A stretch of 64,000 bases of DNA from Trichobilharzia szidati (GCA_944472155.2 OX235273.1:841204-905203), one strand, 5' to 3'. Counted from the stretch's first letter, positions 53,334 through 63,119 are shown. The notes: a model not told the origin generated them from the letters alone. Translations and numbers: made by a program.

Positions 53334-54353
53334 ATGGATAAAATTTTATTTTGATCAAGTCACACAGTGTTATACAGTGGTAATATTTACTGATGACCAC
53401 GTTTCGAGCACAATTTATATACTGCTCATAATCATATCAAGGTACTCAGATAAAAATAATGGTGAAACTAATGGTGATAAAATAAGAAAGAGTTTAAGGC
53501 ATCCACAGTTTTACCATATAGTGAGGGGACATTTGAGGCCCAACGTAGTAGAATTCTTAATAAAGCAGGAATTATAGTAGCATTTAAACCTACAAACTCA
53601 CTCAGAAACAAGCTGTGTAGGCTAAAAGACCCGGTGCACCCGGGTCCTTGGAATGACTGATCAGAGTTAGGTCAACCACATAGGTCAAACTAGTAGATTA
53701 GGGGTAGTCAGATTGTCAGAACATAAGAATTTAGCTAAGCTAAGAATGGTTGACTCCGAGAAGATATGTAATTTAGAAGAAAACTCAACAATCTCACTGC
53801 ATGCATTGACAGACAACCACACAATACTATGGGAGAGGATTAAAATTCTAAGAAGTAATATAAAGAGGTGGATAGACAGATTGATTACTGAATCCGTGTT
53901 CATCGAATCTACACCAAACAAGTGCAATAGAGTTGACTCAACGTAAATACCAGAGATATGGAAGATATTATTATCAGTCAAATCAGAGGATTATAAATAA
54001 TGAGAAAATGTATTTCAGTTCACATACATTATAGCATTCTAACAAGTTACTTATTTTACTACAGAAACATCTTATTTCCAATCTTGTTTCCCACCTGATT
54101 GTATTTTATTGATAACACTAATAGTAGTTCCGAATGTACTTTATCTTCCACTCTGTTTTACACAAGTCTTATGTTGATTTTATTCAAATATCTAATCAAT
54201 TTTTACCCAAAAATATAAAAGAAGCAAGAAAGTCGTGTGAATACCTTGATATGATTATGAGCAGTATATAAATTGTGCTCGAAACGTTGTCATTAGTAAA
54301 TATTACTTACTGTATAACACTGTGAGACTTTATCAAAATAAAATTTTATCCAT
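53334..54353 (+). mobile_element. Penelope-like element fragment with inverted terminal segments
   Basis: Bounded by 112-bp inverted segments, 53334-53445 and 54242-54353, similar over their whole length (ATGGATAAAATTTTATTTTGAT at the outer ends, AAGGTA at the inner ends). Between them, on the plus strand, lies the C-terminal GIY-YIG endonuclease part of a PLE. PLEs are known to end in pLTRs that may be inverted. The reverse transcriptase is missing, so this is a short non-autonomous remnant within an intron. Confidence 0.75.
53671..53946 (+). pseudogene. PLE GIY-YIG endonuclease domain, remnant
   Basis: Open frame from 53671 to TAA at 53944-53946. HIGQTSRLGVVRLSEHKN corresponds to the YIG..GR..R..EH core of GIY-YIG nucleases (Tyr replaced by His). 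It is followed by ISLHALTDNHTILWE, the conserved H..DH..W step, and ends with ITESVFIE and PNKCNR, matching the usual E....I....N.C.R end of PLE proteins. The first Tyr strand and everything N-terminal are missing (a stop lies immediately upstream). Confidence 0.75.
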
Positions 54354-54420
54354 AATGGAATTAAGAGTAATCAAATTTGATATATTATGTTCTACGGAAA
54401 ACTGTTTTAACGAGCTGTCG

Positions 54421-54756
54421 TGTGGTGAGAGCTGTCTACTAGCCAAATTGGTAGACAGTAATTGGCGTCAATGTGTACGTTCTCAAGATTGGTCGTGAGA
54501 AATTATGAACAAAGACTGATTCAAAACCGACCACAGTAGAATTTGCGTAGGCGGATACAGTTAACATATAAATGATCTGACATTCAAGAAACAGTCACAA
54601 AGAGATGAAAGATTAACTTTAAGTGAGAAACAACCAATCAGAAGACTGTGTTTGTTTGCTTAACTAATCTATAATAATGTACATGAAAATATATAAATAT
54701 GCTTTGATTTCCTTAATAAACGATCTGTTGCCTGGCCCTTGTCTTCTGTTGTTACA
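54421..54756 (+). mobile_element. Solo LTR-like repeat, copy 2
   Basis: Starts TGTGGTGAGAG and ends TTGTTACA, about 336 bp, with AATAAA about 45 bp before the end. It is the inverse of 50671-50978. Possible target duplication GTCG/ATCG is imperfect, consistent with age. Confidence 0.6.
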
Positions 54757-54893
54757 ATCGTAACGAAGGTTAGGAAAAATAGTTGCTTTCTGTGAAGATT
54801 TGTAGAACTCCATTAATGATGTTAATGCAGTTAATGCTAAGCTTTCGAGGGTATAATGTTTCAGTAATTCTGTTATGCTAACATCTACAGACG

Positions 54894-55010
54894 TGCGTCG
54901 GTGGCATAGCGGTTAGGACGCTCGCCGACCACGCACATGTCAGCTAATGATGAAATCCTCCAACCAATCAAACAAAAAATTCCCTGCAAAACTGATTCTT
55001 GTAAATTAGA
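54894..55010 (+). mobile_element. Chimeric or internally deleted SINE
   Basis: The 5' half of a tRNA-like head (GTCGGTGGCATAGCGGTTAG, as at 63125) is joined directly to the tail of lineage B (GTCAGCTAATGATGAAATCC, CCAATCAAACAAA). The B box and body are missing. The two halves meet at CACATGTCAGC. Confidence 0.6.
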
Positions 55011-55030
55011 AAATGGTTATTTTACATACC

Positions 55031-55368
55031 TCTCCCATGAACACTGATATCAATGCTTGAGTAAATGCTGTCTGTAGATTTAAAAATGGTTCTTTTATAG
55101 TCATTTTTACGCTTTCTGCAGTATCTTTACCAATTTGACCTTTAGAAGTAATTGGATAAAATGTACAATTACATTTCAATTCTGTTAAAATACTTTTTAC
55201 ACGTTTAGTTGATTTCTCATGAATTCGCTTTAATTCTTGCCTTGACTTGACACTGCCGACACATTTGTCATCTCCAGCATTATTAAGCTGTTTGACACCC
55301 TTCCTAGATGATAAATGTTGACTGGATGAAGAAGCCGGTTCAATGAGTCGAGATTTTTTAATTGGATT
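55031..55368 (-). CDS. Exon of the unrecognised minus-strand gene, with a frame break
   Basis: 338 nt between acceptor TTTTCTTATAG (AG at 55369-55370) and donor GTATGTAA (55021-55030). The frame starting in phase 0 is open for about 96 codons. It is polar and Lys-rich (SVKSRQELKRIHEKSTKRV), then contains TELKCNCTFYPITSKGQ. Near 55078-55086 the frame appears to shift by one base: as printed it runs into TGA, while one more base would give 113 codons and a phase-0 end joining perfectly to the exon at 52183. The break is either an assembly/homopolymer error (ATTTTTA) or a real lesion. The other two frames are closed early. Confidence 0.55.
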
Positions 55369-55446
55369 CTATAAGAAAAGAAATACATGATAATAATATT
55401 AATAAAAACTTTATTCTAAATATGGTATTTTCAGCATGTAGAGGTG

Positions 55447-55600
55447 TGTGGTGGCAGCTGGCTGCAAACCATAATTGTAGACGGCAGTTTACGTCAATGT
55501 TTACGTCCCGAATCAGGATCATGAGAAAAAAACAATAACAAATTTGGATAGAGTTTTAAGAAGACGGAGATTATCTGAAAAATGTGATGTGATGCATTTG
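55447..55600 (+). mobile_element. Left part of LTR-like repeat, copy 3
   Basis: Starts TGTGGTGGCAGCTGG and follows the first part of the 54421 element (GCAGTTTACGTCAATGTTTACG). The matching right part lies at about 56440-56644, beyond the PLE fragment. Confidence 0.5.
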
Positions 55601-55740
55601 TGCTATACATTTCGAACAATCTGATCACACATTTACTTGTCAACTGGATATGTATATGAAAATGTTAAATTAAACAAAGTGACAAAAAAGGGATTTAAGG
55701 ATGATTAACACAACGTTTGGTAATCCAATCAAATAAGGAT

Positions 55741-56345
55741 TACCAAGGTAAGTTAAGAGTAGTAATAAATTGTTTTTGAATACACAGGGGGGGGGGGCAT
55801 AAATTTATGAATAGCTATAGCCTCGGTATATTTCAATAAGCGCCCTTGACCGTTTTTATAGATGACCTTAAAAGCTGAGTTGACATCAATCTTATGGTTC
55901 ATCTCTCCTAGGTGTTTAGCTATAGACGAAGTTGGTAGTCTGACACCCGCATCTATTGGTTTTTCACAGTTCATTTATTTTTCTAGCCATTTCGGGATCT
56001 GCTCGCTGTCTCATTCTCACATGCAAAGTGCGATTACTCTTCCCTATGTATGTATGACCACACATACACGAAAATTGGTAAATAGTATGGGATGTGACAT
56101 AATCACTTGTGCACTTTTAAGGTTTGCAGTGAAGCATATTTTTAGCTCTTTTGACGATTACAAGCTGGGCTGCATAATAGGTTCTACGGATGATCGAATT
56201 CAACCTTTGTCTCAAAATCCTACTGTTTATTTCCCCGTTATATGGTAATTTGATGAAAACATTTTTCTTAGGGGCAGTATGGATTGTAGGCTTAGAGACT
56301 AATTGACTTCTACATCTGTTTAAAATTTTTAAAGGATATCCATCT
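55741..56345 (-). pseudogene. PLE remnant: end of reverse transcriptase region plus GIY-YIG domain
   Basis: On the minus strand the order is GYPLKILNRCRSQ, KNVFIKLPYNGEINSRI (the linker seen between RT and endonuclease), CMCGHTYIGKSNRTLHVRM (Cys-x-Cys followed by the GIY-YIG core), then SSIAKHLGEMNHKIDV and YTEAIAIHKF. Lesions are an in-frame TAA after LHCKP (near 56117), a stop after KINEL and a frame change near 55975. A run of nine or more G at about 55789 follows the coding end. The N-terminal part of the RT is missing. It appears nested inside LTR-like copy 3. Confidence 0.8.
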
Positions 56346-56439
56346 TATAACGCTATTCAAATTTATATAAGGGACAAATTGTTTTAAACAATAACAAAGC
56401 TTAACCTTCAGAAAATCACCAACCTATCACAGTGGAGTT

Positions 56440-56644
56440 AACGTGTTAAAATATGATTCGCAGATATATGGCTTGATTTTCTGAGAAACGGGCACAAAGA
56501 GATAATGGAATAACCTCCAGCAAGAAGACAACCAATCAAAATAGGTTACTTCTCCGCTAACAATAATTTACATAGAAATCTATAAATATCTCTTGAGTTT
56601 TTCAATAGACGATCTGTTGCCTGGCCCTTGTCTTCTGTCGACAG
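56440..56644 (+). mobile_element. Right part of LTR-like repeat, copy 3
   Basis: Matches the second half of the 54421 element: AGACAACCAATCA, TATAAATATCT and CGATCTGTTGCCTGGCCC near the end, finishing TGTCGACA. Confidence 0.5.
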
Positions 56645-57226
56645 ATCGTTACAGTAATACAGTATTGCATCTAATTTTCTTATTACAGGGGTAATCATTG
56701 AAAATGGGGCATCCTCATTAGTAACATTCTTCAATAAGAAGAATGAGTATGAAACTAAAATCTAATTGAAATTATTAACAATAATATATCAATGAAATAA
56801 AAGGACAAAAAGTCCCGTCTACTTAGTATTCCTGAGTTAATTAGCAGTGTCATGCCTTACATGCTTGTCTCATCACACAAAATGTGTGAGCCTGCCAAAT
56901 AGGGTATTGTAGAGCTTTTTGTACTTAGTCATTCGAGTATACAGTCTTCTATAGTCGCTTCCAGTTCTAGATGCAAGGAGAGAGTTGTGTATAGTCGAGA
57001 GGATGCTCAGAGTTTAACAGGATAATATTTGCCAATTTCTTCCATGAGTCCATGTGTCTATCTATAGCAGTATTAAGAAGGTGGTTTGGTGACATCCCAC
57101 TTGCCCTACTGACCGTTATTAGTTCCCTTCGTAGTGTTACAAACCAAGTTTTCTTAAGTAGCCCAGGAAAGATTAAAGAGAAGCGATAGAGAAGAATAGG
57201 TGGAATACAAAAATTAATAAACTTAG

Positions 57227-57470
57227 AAAGTACTTTGATTGGACACTAGTAACTAGTGTGACATGTCTAGTCATTTCTTTGGTGCATACTGAAAGCTATC
57301 AGTCAGGTTTGCAATGTGGCCACCATTCTAGGTAGCTCGCCATCATGGTGTACATTGATTTGATGATATTAGATAGTTGGAGGCAATCGACAGGAAGCCT
57401 TGCTTAACCTAGGTTTCGTGCTAGTTGGAACTCGTCACCAAGGCCTCCAACCATCTAATATCGTCAAACT
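57227..57470 (-). mobile_element. SINE fragment (lineage E) with hammerhead-like end
   Basis: Similar to 59513-59890 (ACTTTGATTGGA, CAATGTGGCCAC, then TAGATAGTTGG and AGGCAATCG). On the minus strand 57395-57444 contains GTGACGAG, stem II GTTC/GCAC, an intact GAAAC and paired GCCTTG/CAAGGC, that is, a decayed hammerhead. Confidence 0.6.
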
Positions 57471-57527
57471 TAGAAAGAAGAAACTGAGTGCTACCAAATT
57501 GTCTTAACTGCCTTACGTAGGAGTCAG

Positions 57528-57720
57528 TTGGTTCATGGTGACTAGCAGTGGAATCCAGGATGCGAACCTCGTCCTATTCGGCACTCATCATCCGGATATA
57601 CCTGCTTCCTCTAGTGAGTAATGGTGTTCCCACCGCAGCTCGAACCCAGTGCCCACAGTCTCAAACGCCTAAGCGTTATCCGCTAGACCAATTGGGCCAC
57701 GAGATCCGCCTCTTGTGCAA
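57528..57720 (-). mobile_element. Sm-alpha-type SINE
   Basis: On the minus strand the head has an A-box-like GGTCTAGCGGATAACG and a B box GGGTTCGAGCTGC. The downstream end carries the hammerhead segment and the conserved end TGGATTCCACTGCTAGTCACC. Same family as 49878-50083. It is inserted in LINE fragment 1. Confidence 0.8.
57550..57606 (-). ncRNA. Hammerhead ribozyme, decayed, in Sm-alpha copy
   Basis: Stem I ATCCGG/CTGGAT is fully paired (one G-U) around cleavage triplet ATC. The core reads ATGATGA (C3 to A) and the GAAA box reads GAGG, changing A14 and A15.1. Stem II GTGC/GGAC is partly mismatched. Since C3 and A14 are catalytic-core bases, self-cleavage is not expected. Confidence 0.7.
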
Positions 57721-58005
57721 CAGGTCTTATTAATTATGTAATTCAATTTGGATTTCCCCGTCATAGAAGTTTTCAAAAAATATCTTTCTCGAAACTAATA
57801 TGATATGAAAAGACAAGGAAATATAAGAGGAAATACACAATCCAAGGTATTTAACATTGGATTTAGTTTCAACTTCTGTATCGCGTATGACAGTAGAGTC
57901 ATAAGAGCGAGCCAGTTCATATAAGTCGCGCTTGCATCTGCAGTGAAATTAAAAACCTGACATTTGGAGGGAGGGATTTAGCTTAAGACTATTTGAAAAG
58001 GAACA

Positions 58006-58592
58006 CTAACTAATTTCCAATAAAAATTTATTCATGTCGGAGCAACCTGACTGAGAAGTAACCACCGGAATAGGAACATTCAGATCATCAGCATACCTAA
58101 TAAAACTGGCTTCATCAGACTGAGGGAAGTCATGTAAGAATAAAGGAAACAAAAAAAGAGAAAGGACAGCAGACTGAGGAACACCAACTAGAGTAAGTGA
58201 GGCAGTGGAGGACTTCTCACTGTAAAGCGTGTACTGCTTCCTATCAGCAAAATAGGAATGCAACCACTTGTTAAACCATCACTGTGCTTGTGACGCAGTA
58301 AACTTGTTTAACAAAACAGGCCTAGATACAGAGTCGAAAGCAGATGTGTAATATAGGAAGGTACACCGAACATATCTGACAACACTGTCTAAGTTAGAAA
58401 CAATACTACGACGTAAGACATCAGTAACATCCAAAATACACCTAATATACTTATAAGCAAATTGGTTAGAGTCATCAGAAGCCTTCAATGAAGGTTCAAA
58501 ATTAAGTAAAAGCAGTTTTTCCATTAATTTTAGAAAAGGTGAGATACTAGCAATAGGTCTAAACTTAACAGGTATGAAAGTATAAATTTCAC
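58006..58592 (-). pseudogene. Reverse transcriptase domain of CR1-like LINE
   Basis: One frame carries, in order, VKFRPIASISPFLKLMEKL (RT motif 1), FAYK (motif 2), TSAFDSVSRPVLLNK (around catalytic motif A), WLHSYFADRKQYT, GVPQSAVLS (motif B, usually GVPQGSVLSP) and IRYADDLNVP (catalytic YADD). Lesions: the first catalytic Asp is Tyr (FLYYTSAFDS), motif-B Gly is Ser, and an in-frame TGA lies near 58276-58278. The frame is otherwise unbroken. Confidence 0.8.
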
Positions 58593-59512
58593 ATTATTTT
58601 GTTTTTAAGTGTTGGTTCGAAGGGATTCGACTGACTTTATGTCTGATTATAAGCCGACTTCAGTTAGGGGACTGAAGAGTGCTGAACAGCTCTTTTGACC
58701 CAATTTGAGACTTTTCAACCGTACACACCCATGATCATACCAGGGGTCGACTCTTCGACCTCCAGATTACAAGAAGAGCTCGTTAGCCCTTAAATTAAAT
58801 GGCCCATCTGATATGACCGTCAATACAACCTGGTAATTTACGAGTCTCTCGCACTAACGAAATCGCCTATCTAATAGATTTGCCAGCCCACTTCTCTAAA
58901 CACTACCCTCAACGGCAACCATCACGACACGATACCATCGACATCTGAAGCAAGAAAGAAGAAAGACGAACAGTTAACAGGAGAACTTCTGTTGTCTCGA
59001 ATCAACTGCAAGGGGAATTGACAGCTATTCTGCTTATTTAGGTTGTAAATGACCCTGAGAGACACTAATTTCATTGATAAGTTAAAACAGTCAGCAGCCA
59101 ATAGGGTTCAATAGTTACAAGTGGGAAATATGAACATCACGGTACTGTAAATACAGGTAGTAGCTCAAGGCTACCTCAATTCTAAATTATTCCAATTTAT
59201 AATATATAGTACAATCACCAACCGATGTCATCGGCAAGTATTCGTCCTCCCACCGAACTTGCTAGACCTCACTTGGTACGAATTTTCACTAAAACTTCAG
59301 GGAACTTCATCTTGCAATAGGTCACTAGTAAACAATAGATTGATTTCTAATGGTTCTCAAATAGAAATCACTTCGTAATCAAACTAAAAAACAACTTTTT
59401 ATTGCATATATCACTCTATGTGTGATCATTCAGCCTATGGGATAATATCCACTGGCCGGTGAATCCTAACTTCTGCCATTGTGCGATATATAATTCAATA
59501 TGCATTGTTGTT
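58593..59512. other. Non-coding stretch with dispersed repeats
   Basis: No gene recognised. The part from about 59210 to 59320 resembles 51150-51300. Bases 58600-58930 contain several short direct/inverted GACTT-type repeats but match nothing I recognise. Confidence 0.4.
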
Positions 59513-59890
59513 ATTATATGGTTGAAGGCAATCGGCCACGAGAAGCCTCACCTGACATAGGTTTTGCGCTGGTTGGCACTCATCAGTCAGCAAGGCATAT
59601 CTACAATCTTGAAGGAACTCATATCTCCACTGAGATTCGAACCTGTGTCAACTAGTGCTGTAGTTAGAGACGTTATCATCACTGAGCTATTCCCCCTCAC
59701 AAATGGCCTATAGGACTGATTGTAATGGATACTTTGATTGGAGTCTAGTGAGTAACTAGTGTTACTAGCTACTAGTCCTTGGTGCTGATATAGACTGAAT
59801 TCTATCAGTCACCTTTGCAATGTGGCCACTATTCTAGTTGGCTCACCATCACAGTGTACTGTAAATTGCTGTAATTAGATAGTTGGGTAG
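59513..59890 (-). mobile_element. tRNA-derived SINE (lineage E) with hammerhead-like core
   Basis: Minus-strand head at about 59630-59697: A box AATAGCTCAGTGATG, B box GGTTCGAATC. Downstream is a hammerhead-like segment (59545-59596). The sequence 59733-59890 belongs to the same repeated unit as 57240-57370. Confidence 0.65.
59545..59596 (-). ncRNA. Near-complete hammerhead-like motif in lineage E SINE
   Basis: CTGATGA is intact, stem II is GTGC/GCGC, then AAAAC (G12 replaced by A), a minimal stem III AC-CTAT-GT, the cleavage triplet GTC, and outer stem I GCCTTG/TGAGGC with an internal loop. The order and spacing match a minimal type I hammerhead like that of Sm-alpha. The G12 change would probably reduce or abolish activity. 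Confidence 0.55.
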
Positions 59891-60003
59891 TTGGTTGGTT
59901 GGTTGGCATGACATTAGGCAACACCTATTGTCCAGTCAAAATATGGTTCAACCTAAAGTCAGTGTCATAGTCAAGTCATCGACCTAACGCCCAATTCGAT
60001 CAT

Positions 60004-60250
60004 CCCTACCGTGTGTTGGTAGCACAGCGGTAGAATGCTCTCCAACCATGCAGGTGGTCCGGGGTTCGATCCCCGGCTGACACACTCCTTTACCTCGCTA
60101 AACCAGTAATAACACTGGTAAAGAGGGAAGGTTGGGCATGAGGAGGCTAGCAACCCCATCCTGTAAAAAGTCAACACCACTGCTACAGAAACTTCAAGCC
60201 ACTAGCTTGAAGCCCTATGTTTCACTGGGAACATGAAGGAGTAAAACAAA
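60004..60250 (+). mobile_element. tRNA-derived SINE (lineage C), relative of the array SINE
   Basis: The tRNA-like head (60011-60085) has A-box-like TAGCACAGCGG and a perfect B box GGTCCGGGGTTCGATCCCCGG, with a T stem better preserved than in the array copies. Body GGTAAAGAGGGAAGG, tail hairpin CTTCAAGC-CACTA-GCTTGAAG, then CCCTATGTT. These blocks appear in the same order in every array unit on the minus strand. Confidence 0.8.
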
Positions 60251-60332
60251 AAACATCTGGTCACAACTTCTCATTAGAAATAAAGCGCCAAAAATAACAG
60301 ATAAAGTAAATTATGCAATAATAAATACATAC

Positions 60333-60426
60333 GAATTCATCCCCTGGACAAATGTAATCAACTGCTGATGTATCAGGGTCATTATAGAAATGGATGTGAA
60401 CTTTCCCATGAAGTTTCTTCAGTAGG
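60333..60426 (-). CDS. Short exon of the unrecognised minus-strand gene (most 5' found)
   Basis: 94 nt with a strong acceptor (CTTTGTTTTAG, AG at 60427-60428) and donor GTATGTAT. One base completes a codon from an upstream exon; then 31 codons follow, including LHGKVHIHFYNDPDTS and YICPGDEF, ending in phase 0. This agrees with direct splicing to the exon starting at 55368. Upstream exons would lie above 60426, but none is convincing among the transposon remnants, so the gene probably starts beyond the window. Confidence 0.6.
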
Positions 60427-60883
60427 CTAAAACAAAGAGAAAGAAAAAGAAAAAAACGAAGAAGTAGAAACATGCTAGACATGCGAAAAACATTTAATAA
60501 TAGTGATAATAATAATAACTCGTATTATTCCAAAACAGTGCTTATGAGATACAGTGTGCAGTTCTCACCATTTCCTACAAAATTTCATCTATTTTACTCA
60601 ACAACAGCAAAAGCAAAAATGGAGAAAATAATATTCCAGGATTGGTAGATAATAACACATTTTCCGGTATTACCAGTGACAGTCAGTAATATAAAAGAAA
60701 AGAAGGCGTTCAGCGAAGAGACTCTTTACGGCGAATTCATTCACTGAGCTGTACAATCGCATTTATGTACAATTTTGTTTGTCTGTGTACATTATATTTA
60801 TAAAGTTTAGATAATTATGTAATATAAGTATTTTTTGGCTTGGAAACAAACGTTAATTAGATAGAAAATAAAATAAAGTAAAA

Positions 60884-61140
60884 TTGATTAAGTGAATTGG
60901 ATGACGTAATACAACTGAGTAGAATTCAGAGTAGGTCAGGTTGGCGACAGTGTTAATGAGTGGTGGTTAAAATTAAATAAGGGTGGGGATAGAGAATAAT
61001 ACAGTTGAAAATTAAGTAAGTTAATCGGATGACGTAATATAGTTGACTAGAAATTGGACGTGGGTCGAGTTAACAACATTGTTAATGAGGGTAGAGATTA
61101 CAAAAGGGTGGGGTAGATAATAATACAAATGAAGATGTGA
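60884..61140. repeat. Diverged tandem duplication of about 125 bp
   Basis: Bases 60888-61011 and 61012-61140 are two diverged copies sharing GGATGACGTAATA, GTTAATGAG, AGGGTGGGG and GATAATAATAC-like blocks. It lies immediately downstream (on the minus strand) of a PLE endonuclease remnant and may be part of that element's 3' region. Confidence 0.55.
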
Positions 61141-61197
61141 AATAATAAAATGCAAAAGACAAAATAATACAATCAGTAAGACTGAAATTAAGAAAGA

Positions 61198-61475
61198 TTA
61201 CGTCCATTGTAGATTTAATGAATGAACAAATTTCTTTTGTATGCAGAGTTCAGGATTTAGCAGATGAATTGCCATTGCTTCTGCAATGTGGAAAAGTTTG
61301 ATCCGTACACTTTTAGCAAGATTGCCTTGTATTCTGTAGATAACTTTGAAGTTTATTTGTGGTTTGACTTGGTGTCCAGAGTCGATCAAATGTTCAAGGA
61401 TCGAGCTGCGGGGGCATCGGTTTTCTCCTCTATAAAACCATGAAGGTAAATGTTCGTTGACGCGTTTGGATAGCG
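61198..61475 (-). pseudogene. PLE GIY-YIG endonuclease C-terminal remnant
   Basis: Minus strand: RSLSKRVNEHLPSWFYRG (the R..EH step of GIY-YIG), then CPRSSILEHLIDSGHQVK, FKVIYR and HIAEAMAIHLLNPELC, and a stop at 61198. It parallels the end of the remnant at 55753. The upstream YIG strand is not readable. Confidence 0.7.
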
Positions 61476-61639
61476 AACGCTAATGTCAGTAATGTCGAAA
61501 ATGTACCGAAAGTGTAAACTGAAGACGGTGATGTTGTTCGTAGCTCAAATTATAAATTGACTGAAACAGTGAGTGTCACCATAGATTACAAATAGGAGAG
61601 AATAAAAGAGCCGATTATTTTGCCAATATAACAAAGCAT

Positions 61640-62715
61640 AGTAAGTTGTAGGTTTCGCGCTTACCGCTACCTCTATCACATAGGACCCCAACGGGCAGAG
61701 GAAATATGGTATTGTTGAGTTCTTGTACTCAGTTATAGGAACATATGATCTTCTGTAATGATTTCTAGTCCTACCTGGTGAGAAGCGGCTAGAGGAGAGT
61801 TGAGAACACAGAGGGTGTTAAGTGTCAGACAATTTGGATTTGGATTATTTCTCACATGAGTTCAGGTGTCTATCAACTACAGTAGTAACAAGCTGGCTAA
61901 GTGCCATACCAGCTGCCCTACCTAAAATATTTAATACCCTGCGCTATATGACATAGTCCTTTTTGAGTAGCCCAGTAGGAAAGACTAAGGAGGAGGAGGA
62001 GCAGTAAATTCAAATTGGTAAGATGCGAGAGTTAGAAAACTGTAAAAGTAGAGGTTGAGTGATTCCAGTTTACCTTAACTTCTGAATGTAGTAGGTCAGA
62101 CGGAACATTTTCTGAGAAATCGACAACATATGGGATGACCAGGAAAGTCATAGGATAGAACTATTACAAGTTATTTAATCCTTCACTTAGTTTCTATTTA
62201 AGTGACCTCTAAGCTGCAAAAGTCACGTGAATGAACCAGTCCTTGTAGATCACATTCATGCCATAAGATGAAGTTAATTGTCTGACATTTCGAGGGATTT
62301 AAGGTAAGACCATTTAGCTTAGACCACTAGTTTATGCCCGACAAAAAGACATACTGTTTGAAACAGTCAGATGAGGATGTAACTGGCAACGAGGTAGTCA
62401 GATCATCAGAATACTGGACGAATTTTATTTCATTCGAAAGATGTAAGTCAGGTAAGAAAAAAGGGAGAGAAAACAGCACCCTGAGGCACTCCAGCTTCGC
62501 CTTTATAGACGGTAAACTGCATTCTGTCAAAGAAATAAGAATACAGCCAGTTAACAGCCCAGAACTACGTTTGTGTCATGGAAAGCTTATTTAACAAAAG
62601 GCATCTGAGTACAGAGTGGAAAGCAGAAGTATAGTGAAGGAAGGTACATCGGATATATTTGGCCCCTTTGTCTATGGAGGACACAGTGCTATACAACTTT
62701 AAATAAATAGAAAAA
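61640..62715 (-). mobile_element. CR1-like LINE fragment 2
   Basis: Minus strand: YIRCTFLHYTSAFHSVLRC (motif A region, both catalytic-site residues altered to His) at about 62590-62680, and VQYSDDLTTSLPV (YADD as YSDD) at about 62370-62410. Several frame changes lie between. The downstream part (61640-62300) is paralogous to LINE fragment 1. Confidence 0.7.
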
Positions 62716-63119
62716 TATAATAGAATAGATTTCCAGTTGTGGGTTTAAAAGAAACCATTGAACAACCTTCGACTTACTTGTCAATTTTTCCTACCATACA
62801 ATCTATGAACCTATTATGACTAATCACCACCATCGTTTCCCAGTTTACACTGTTTTGTAATTGAATTGAGACCACGTCTGTCACACAAATACTACTATTC
62901 ATTTTGTCACCCTATGATAACTAATCTGTTATTCTACGTAAAAATGTTTCCACCGCATAACTGGCCATAATAATAGTAATAATCACTAGCAGCTGGCCCT
63001 ATTCAGGTAGTTGCCTGAGATTCTAGTAGGAAGCCTTGACCAGTGGGGTACAGTAAGTCGAAGGTGATGATAAGTACTCATCGACGAAGCCATTGAGCGA
63101 AGTGGTCGCGCTATCTCAT
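62716..63119. other. Non-coding stretch, nothing recognised
   Basis: AT-rich DNA without splice-bounded open frames or recognisable repeats. Confidence 0.4.

Larger units (their letters stand above)
56812..58592 (-). mobile_element. CR1-like LINE fragment 1, interrupted by SINEs
   Basis: Minus-strand LINE with RT at 58006-58592 and downstream region 56812-57226 and 57726-58005, split by SINE copies at 57227-57725. The downstream part is paralogous to 61640-62300 and 63770-64000 (shared spacing of GGATGCTCAG, CTATCTATAGCAG, GCCCTACTGACC, TAGCCCAGGAAAGA). No complete open frame remains. Confidence 0.7.

Noticed and set aside
53370..53400. Hammerhead in the PLE terminal segments (GAGCA...TGCTC-GAAAC-GTT-GTC, best seen near 54259-54293)
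   Set aside because: Stem II, GAAAC and GTC are present in order, but no CTGATGA core precedes stem II, so I could not build a complete ribozyme.
56687..56754. Possible extra exon (KNVTNEDAPFSMITP) between the 60.4-kb and 55.2-kb exons
   Set aside because: It has an acceptor and a weak donor, but its start phase does not match the phase-0 end of the exon at 60333, and the frame runs on into the LTR-like repeat. Left out for lack of support.
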